DNA of 64,000 nucleotides from Isoetes taiwanensis (lineage: Eukaryota; Streptophyta; Lycopodiopsida; Isoetales; Isoetaceae). The notes under the pieces were generated by a model. The model saw only the letters and a list, made by a program, of their open reading frames with translations, made no database searches and was not told the DNA's origin. This document shows, in pieces, positions 56,738-64,000 of the stretch (position 1 is its first letter; each line of letters begins with the position of its first letter). The translations under genes and the position numbers were made by a program. The stretch spans positions 8,404,036 through 8,468,035 of the forward strand of contig JAJEKV010000049.1 of NCBI GenBank assembly GCA_021234155.1, given 5' to 3'.

Positions 56738-59700
56738 TTCATCAACTAGAGTTCCGCAGAAGCAAGAACACTCAATAGCAAATTCTTTAGCTCTGAACAT
56801 ACAAAAATGTCTACAAATTGGCTTTACTAAAGTTATTAGCCTGATGTTAAAGCTCACCTCTGATGTCCAAAGTCCGTCTCCAGGGCGCCGCGGGATAATG
56901 TGAAAATGTGTCTGCATGCCAATAGCAGTTACTTTAGCAACTTAGTCATACTTATCAATAAATGGTATCTTATGTAAAGACCAAGCACAATGCACCTATT
57001 CCATGTAATACATTTCTTGCCCATTGAGTTTAGCTTCCTAAACACATATGCTATTCTCGAACTTATGCCCATGTGACGCAGGTCATGAATCTGCTGTGTA
57101 ATCACAGGGCTCCATGATGACTTCTGAGAATCTTCAAGTCTTTCAAAAGCACAAATTCAAATATATCCTGTACAACTCATCTGCAACTGAGCCTGATGGA
57201 CAACATGCATATCCCTAACCTGTACACCTCCAATTTGCCCTGCAGCTCAAATCTTGACCAGCACCCATGCTTCAATCTCTCTCCTGGTGCTCTAACTCAC
57301 AGTTTTCATGTCTATTAAAATTTAGGATCAAAGAGAAAGGATGTAAAAGAAGAGGAAAATGGAACAAAGTGTTTCGTTGATCAAATGGCAGTAAATACAC
57401 GAGCATATATACATCAACATATATACTCCACCATGTACGAACATGTTTGCATATATAGATTCTAACATTCTAATACTCTCCATGAAACTATATATGAAAA
57501 AATATTCTTGCTGCACTCCATCTTTATGATTATCAAGCAGGTGTTATTTGACACAGGTATGAACAACAGCACAAGTTTCCCATGGAAAATCATCTCTATA
57601 AATTACAAAAAACCCGTGACTCTCCCTAAAATGTAAAGCACTTGCTGCAGATTGTATTCAACAGTCTTGTGTCACTCTTTCCTCCCCTGATCAATGAGAT
57701 GAAAGGTTGCAACAACAAATAAAAACTCTGTCCCTCAACATCAAGCTCCACTTCCCAAAAACACACTCTACAAGGCGAAAAAATAACAAGCAATCTCCCC
57801 TGCTTGTGTAACAGGTTAAATCTTGTTCAAATCTGCACCACAAAATACCAGAATAGCCATGCCCTGTTCAGATATGACTTAAGAAGTCACTATAAAAAGC
57901 GAGGAGACAAAAAGGTACCTACCTATTACATGTGAATTTGGCCGAAAAGCCTTTCTCCTTTTCCATGCAAAAAAGCATCAGTTCAAAAAATTCTTGAGAA
58001 TGCTTCTAATTCTAACGGCTTCCAACGGCAGATCCTTAACAGAAGGACTATCAGAACTGCAGATTTTCAACAGAAAGTGTTTCAACCAAACAACATGACA
58101 AGGCTTCAAATCTCATGCAATCCGGTTTAAAGGTCTCTCAACCAATCCAATTTAGACAGAATAATCTAAGATCCAATCCGAAATTTCAAAGAATTGGCCC
58201 AGATTTTCAAGACTATAGCCCTTCAATCTATAGAAAATTCTTAAAATTCGTCTTCATAATATCTGTATTAGCATGGGAAAACAGCTCTCGTTCTTCCAGA
58301 TCTACTCTCTTCCCATATAAATTTGAATAAAAAATGCCCTTAATGTCTGATCAGGAACAACAAAAATCCTTTGAAATCCAGCCAGACTTTCCACCTTTTC
58401 GAGGTTTGTAAGAGGACCAAGCTTCCACACTCGAATTCAATCTCGATTGAAACAGGTCTAATTAGATTCCTTGATCTTTACCAGAATCTTGCGCCTAGAG
58501 CTATAATGCATTCAAGCTAAACCGTCCAAACTATCCTTAAACTCTAATACCATGTTAGAATCAAGATCATAGAGAAAGGACCAAAGTAGAAAACAAAGTA
58601 AAAAACAGTGTAAAAAGCTATAATAGAGCTTTAACTCTGACCTGTTCAGCTTTACTAAGCACAGTTTTCCATGTTCAGTATGTGTTCTGGGAATGCCCAG
58701 ACTTAGCATGATCCCAGATCTGCACAAACTTGTCCTGTAAACCTATGTCTGGTCTGCACAGCTCCAATCTATACAACTCTGATGACCTTCTGCGCAACCT
58801 CAACTAGCACCTCTGCTTTAATCACTGTTTCTCTGCTCATGCTCTACACAAACACTTCTATGCATACCCATTTTTGCCAACCTTATTCCATAATACAATG
58901 TGGCATGGATATCCATCATATGAATGTATTCAGCATAAGTACAAGTTGTTGAGATCTTTAGCTGCCTCATGCATCCCACGAAGTATAGATTACTTCTGGT
59001 TTTCTCTCAACCTCACTTGCATGATCATGCTAAATTGAGAAGAAATGCATATTTAAAATCATGTTTGGCTTTGATATGCATAATCGTCGTACAGTTCTGA
59101 CATTCCTTTTAATTGAAATAATGACTTACATGAAAAACTACTTGGCCAGCAGCTGCGCCGCTGTTGACAACGAGATTAAAAGCATCTGCATTCACCAAAA
59201 GTAATCTGGTATTCTTGCTTAATACTATTCATATCCAATATTTCATAATCTCATAACACAAGATTTAATTAAAATACTGACCACAATCGGTTGCTTCCAT
59301 AAGTACCTTACTGATTAAAGGAACCAGTTGACACATGGCTGCTGCAACCTAAAAATTGTATAGAACAATTTCAGATCACCTACGTGTTCTGTATAGGTGC
59401 TAAACACTTGTATATGGGCAGAAAGATGCAGCAGACACACAAAAAAGTCTGGCTGTAAACCAGAAAAGTGACCCTGGGATACTGCTGCATTTTGGGGCAA
59501 CAAAGGCTGCAGCAGATGCTTCAATGGCATTATTGGCTGCAATAGAATGAAGGGATTACTATTAAAGGCAGAGCAGAATTGCTATGTCATACGCATGTTC
59601 AGTAAGAGAACTACAAGTGTGTGAACCATAGACATGCACAGTAAGGATGGAACTTAAGCTCAAGAGTCATTTGCCTTCATGGTGCTATGATAGTTATTCG

Positions 59701-60500
59701 AGAACATAATTTCAACACAAAAATATTAAACTTGCCTGTGGTGGCGTAGTTTCTAATGATGAAAAGTGCGTCTTCGGAATGAGAAGAGAATGTCTGTCGA
59801 ATTGAATAATCATCGGTTAAGGTTAGCATCGAACATTCCATGGAAACTGCTCCTTATTCACTCGTCATACAGTAAATTAAAAATGGAAAGTCTTATTTTT
59901 CTTTCAATTTTTTTGTCCATTTTGCTATGTTCCACACTAAGCAGGAAGAGTGCATACCCATAAGAGAGAGGATTTATATCCAGAATACATATGCAAGTCT
60001 CATCCTCGTGAAGCTGCCACAAATATTAAAACTTCACCTTTGCTGTTTGATAATGGTTATACTTCAAAACGCACAAATTCATCTGAATTATCATACTTCA
60101 TGTACTCAAATACCTTAAACGCTGGAGATTTATCTTGAATGATATCACAGAAAATGCAACTACGAGAGGTTGGCTGAGTCTGTCTTCGGAGCTGCCTGCT
60201 ACTACTGCAACGCATTCCTATGGCATTTTCTCCATCTTTGATAGCTGGTTTTTTGCTAGATTCAATCTCGCCCATTTGAAATTGAGAACTGCCTAAAATT
60301 GGATCTCCCACTTGTGGGCTGAAAGACGAATTATCATTTGATTCAGAGATTTGCGGCTGCGCATTTGGCGGCCCGACGGTATTAAAGATTATTCGTTGGA
60401 GCCTTCTTTGTGCCACCACAGCCGCCGGAGGCGACGACCCCATGGCAGGAAGCCGCAGATTGATGGCATTCGTCCGGCTGCCGCAGAAAGCAAAGGGCAT
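56738..60500 (-). CDS. HIT-domain (histidine triad) protein with an N-terminal extension
   Basis: Exons on the minus strand: 60500-60114, 60013-59958, 59793-59736, 59348-59282, 59185-59130, 56911-56858, and a last one from ~56792. Exon 1 carries an Arg/Ser/Ala-rich leader (MPFAFCGSRTNAINLRLPAM), likely an organelle transit peptide, then SCIFCDIIQDKSPAFK. The next exons give LHEDETCICILDINPLSYG, HSLLIPKTHFSSLETTPPQ, VAAAMCQLVPLISKVLMEAT, DAFNLVVNSGAAAGQVVFH and THFHIIPRRPGDGLWTSE. The triad H-T-H-F-H is formed across intron 5 (2.2 kb). The intron after 59736 has a GC donor (GCAAGT); the rest are GT-AG. The protein is a nucleotide-binding hydrolase/transferase of the HINT-like branch. The last exon in phase reads one codon then TAA. 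KEFAIECSCFCGTLVDEIHD lies in another frame there, so the C-terminus is uncertain. Confidence 0.88.
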
Positions 60501-63500
60501 ATTTTGTGAGATGCCGCCTAAACACCACCACATATCCTGGCCCAATGGTTCGATTTTTTCTGGTCATTTTAATGTGCATGCAACATAAATTTCCATTATC
60601 CAAAGCAATCACTTATTTTTTTTTGAGAATTAAGGAATATAGCCGACATGGATCTGACGTGGAGGGGCCGAAATCTTTATGTAAGAAAATGGCATGACCT
60701 TGAAAAAAAAATATATATACATTCAATTCAAATTTTTTTTTTTTTAAGGACGAAAGCCAAAAAGCTTATTAATCACAGAAAAAGTACAAAATTTACCCAC
60801 CGCAAAATAAAGCTCGCTCATGTTCATTTCCTATACATTCAGTCTCATTTTATGACTATCTCATTGTTATATGACACCCTAGGACATTTCTCACCTAAAA
60901 GAAGTTTACCAATGCTTTAACAGAAGACAGAAGACGACGGTGTCCCATTATTATAAACACTAGAACGTGTGCCCGGCTGCATTAGTCACGTGTGGGTCTA
61001 TGAAGCCAAGTTGATGGTTGTAGTTGTCGCATTAGCAGTATGCACATGTGAGAATGATGCTACGCGTCACCACTATTCACAAAATGTGGTTGTAAATGTC
61101 ATTTTATTTGTCCTCTATTGTAATGGACCTATGAGAGACCTCTTGAAAGGATCTTACTAATATGATTATAGGGCATCCTTGACATCACTATAAGAGGCTG
61201 GGATGGAATTTCCATAAACAATCCATATGTTCTTGTCAATTGTTTGGCTAAAATAGAAAGATCCTTCCAAGGTGAATCTGAAGGGCAATAGATTAATGAA
61301 ACCCATGCCATGTAAAGGTCAAATCATATCAAACGTGATATAGAAACTCAAAATCTATTTATGTCTTATATAAGGTTAGTATCTTGATGCTTTCCACTCA
61401 ATATTTATACATCTTTAGGTGTTTTAACTAAGAGGTGAAGTTGAGCTCAAGGGATCTGTTCAAAATAAATGTTACACGAAGTCGCGACATCTAATGCTCA
61501 ATGGAGAAGGCCGGGAGGGAAAAGTAGACGCGCATACACTGGTGAGAAGATGCCGATAAAGATAAAAGGATCAAGATGCATATATATAATCTCATCCTTC
61601 CTTATAATGGAGATCCGGCATTGTCAAATCGCTAATGATCTTTCGGAAGACTTGTCTGGATGGGAAAATTAGCCGATCCAAAGACAATTTTCCTATCATA
61701 GACCAAGGTGGTGTGAGATGGATAGTTGTTGGTGTATGTCTGAGTGACATAACGAGAATGAGCTGAAGGAGAACACCAATGTCCGTGAGCGCGAGCAATC
61801 TTGTTGTCGATGCCACGAGCTGCCACTGTGGAAGCACCCCCTCGATGGCTTGCATGATTGCCATAATGGCAAATGTCCGAGCCAATTGCAAACAAACATT
61901 ACCGCCACCATTGCCTTGTAGTGTAATATGAGATGGGACGAAGGGAGGAATGAGAAAGATGAAAAAGAGGGCCACTGCAAGTAGGACCAGATGTATAGAA
62001 TGAGCCATAGAAGATCGCATTGCAATAGGGCAACAGGACAAGTGGATGATGAAAGTCTAGCAAATGCTACTGAATGGCCTCTAATAGACTAGTCTCATTT
62101 GGAGCAATGAATGAAAATAGACCAGTCTAAAGGTTCAAAAGTAATATCTTGCCAGCTTAGTATCAATGCCTCAAAAATACGTAAAAATGAAATGAAAGAT
62201 GGAGTAATCGAGGTGGTTTTTGACAGGTCTATAAAGGACGCAAATGGGGAAGCAAAACATATGATAATGGAGTGCACATGGGTAGGGAGCAAAGGTAGGT
62301 GAGAGCAAGAAGTAGGTGTATGACAAATACTAGATTGACGAAACAAAGGGGGTAGAGGCGAGGAAACGGGAGAAGGTAAGTTGACAAATTGGTGGAAAAA
62401 AGCAATGGCAGAAAGGAGAGAGAATGAAGAGAACTGATTTATTTTGGAGGAATGCAAAAAAGGCATCGATAATAATAGGAGATGGAGGAAGATAAGGAAT
62501 AGACATCGAAGAGCACTAGGTGCAAAGCGATGAAAGATAGCAGAATAAGCATGAAATGTAACTGGCGAGCGAGAAGGCAGGAGTACCAAAGGTGGAAAAA
62601 TATAGGTGCAATTAACTGGAAGGCACCAACCAAAATACGATTGAAAAAAACAAAAAGACGCAGGGTAAGTAATATTGCTAAAAAAGATAACAAATTTAAG
62701 GTAAAACAACAAATCTACTATCCTCCTAATAATCAAAGAAAAATATACAACACCTATTAAGGTAAAACTTGTACTCTTGCATAACACCATCTCATACACC
62801 ACAACACTACATTCAACAAGGCGTGTGCAAAAGTGATGTGCTTTTGGAATAGACATAAACCCAATTAAATGAATGATGGTTTTGTTCGTTTAGCTTTTGA
62901 ACCTACAATGAACATGACGTTAGACTTATTAGATTTTCTTAGAAAACTAGAGAAAGCATTTTAACACCTGTTTTGCTTATGCTCATCGTATTCCTTCGAA
63001 CACGTTCACTTATGACTGGCACATATTCAATAACTATTTTCCTCCACCACCTTTAGTTCCTCAAGTTTTGGCACGTGCCACACCATGCCATGCCTGAATC
63101 ATCCTTATTGTTTTATTTTGGTCTTTCGTTTCCTGGTGGCCTCTTCTATAGCTTGGAATGTCTTGGGCTCCCTTTGTATACGATTCTATGTTCTTTGATG
63201 AGCTTTCTCATGCCATTCTTCCTCATCTTGTTGTTTCTTTTGCCAGTTGTCGTCGAGATGTTATAGTCTTTGGCTGGCAGATCTAGAGGGATGGCCTCCA
63301 TACTCAATGTGGCCCAAACCAGTCAAGACGACTACCAAGAAGTATAAGGCAGACAAAAAACCTTCAAACTGAAGCACGATATTGAATACGAGAAGAAAAA
63401 TGCAGCGTACAAGATATATCTCCCCCGATGGATAAAGTATATAATTATTGGTATTGGAAGCAAAGCGTGCCGAAGTTTATCAAGAGTGGCAGATCCTGAT

Positions 63501-64000
63501 CAAATATCAAGACCCCAGCACCTCGACCAGCTTCATTGAAGAGGGCCCATCACGGGCCGAATTCCAAGCATAATCGAGCTTTTAAAGAGACCGACACTTT
63601 CAACGATGCACGAACTTGTTGATTCGAAAAGCCCCCTTCAAACTCTTACTTCGGAAGGTCATGCAAGATTTTAAGATGGATTATTGGGTCACATATATGA
63701 TGATGAGGAGTTGCTAAGAAGCGGTCAAAGCAGAGCTGACCCAATTATTTGAGGAGGCCAATCTATGCCAAAAGGGTGATTTTTATGCCAAAGGACATGA
63801 ACTTGGCTCTAAGAATAAGGAAAGTGAAGACCATAGGAAATTTTTAGTTAATTTTGTTCATGTTATATTATGTAGAACCTTATTGTCTTAATATAAAGTT
63901 AAGTTTTGGCATCTTAAAATGATAAAATGCGTGAAAATTGAACCACTCCGTTCACTCTATGCAAAAAGGGTTTCCTAGAGTCTCGAAAAGATCTTTGGCA
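60501..64000. other. Right flank with weak ORFs only
   Basis: Starts with the HIT gene promoter region and a T-rich tract (60720-60745). A minus ORF 62041-61592 begins with a signal-peptide-like stretch (HSIHLVLLAVALFFIFLIPP) but has no known domain. A minus ORF 62856-62095 of 253 codons is pyrimidine-driven and low-complexity; the opposite strand there is purine-rich. Its + strand reads DGVIEVVFDRSIKDANGEAK and later RRWRKIRNRHRRALGAKR, with stops, so it may be an old retroelement. At 63470-63560 the + strand reads EWQILIKYQDPSTSTSFIEE, unrecognised. I assign no gene. Confidence 0.4.

Noticed and set aside
62095..62856. 253-codon minus-strand ORF as a membrane protein gene
   Set aside because: The openness comes from pyrimidine-rich sequence; the translation is low-complexity Phe/Leu/Ser and matches no domain. 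The opposite strand looks like a decayed basic protein.

Overview
This window reads as nuclear DNA of a land plant. It has spliced genes with short exons, GT-AG (and one GC-AG) introns up to about 2.2 kb, NB-ARC/LRR resistance-gene relics, CACTA-type and DUF7869-type transposon genes, and abundant repeats. Seed-free plants (fern, lycophyte or bryophyte) are my best guess, because DUF7869-type elements and this NLR style are common there, but I cannot name the species. No prokaryotic operon, rRNA or clear tRNA was seen.

The main structure is a set of nested insertions. A tandem array of a ~3.14-kb unit (copies A 4004-7090, B 37596-40733, C 40734-43881, truncated D 43882-45222) is split by a 30,505-bp element at 7091-37595. 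The element has 25-bp terminal inverted repeats (24/25 identical) and a 4-bp target duplication AGAT, and its right flank resumes the array exactly where copy A stops. Near both ends it carries palindromes built on a TTCTCGACT/AGTCGAGAA core. Its right end holds a damaged DUF7869-type transposase-like gene (34469-37389). A second, unrecognised minus-strand gene appears at 30065-26715 and again at 9454-8389. Between those two blocks lies a probable ~17-kb CACTA element (about 9499-26671). That element encodes a tnp2-like transposase (21287-24188) and an antisense SAM-domain gene (15504-10933), and it carries fragments of host genes: kelch, LRR, NB-ARC-LRR and an S9 peptidase. It also holds a three-copy ~665-bp repeat, a 516-bp foldback and a SINE-like unit.

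Right of the array are ordinary genes, all on the minus strand: a small single-pass membrane protein (46252-45986), an unrecognised charged protein (about 49290-47970), a multi-exon galactokinase (53147-49866) and a HIT-domain protein (60500-56738). The last ~3.5 kb shows only weak ORFs.

A quality signal runs through the window. Array copies B and C differ from A and D mostly at CAG/CTG positions (CAG to CGG, TCTG to TACG, GCTCAG to GCTTTCGG). The same change appears to damage the middle exons of the galactokinase gene. This looks like long-read base-calling error at CHG-methylated cytosines in unpolished stretches. Frameshifts in about 27-33 kb, 37.6-43.9 kb and 49.7-51.7 kb should therefore not be taken as proof of pseudogenes.
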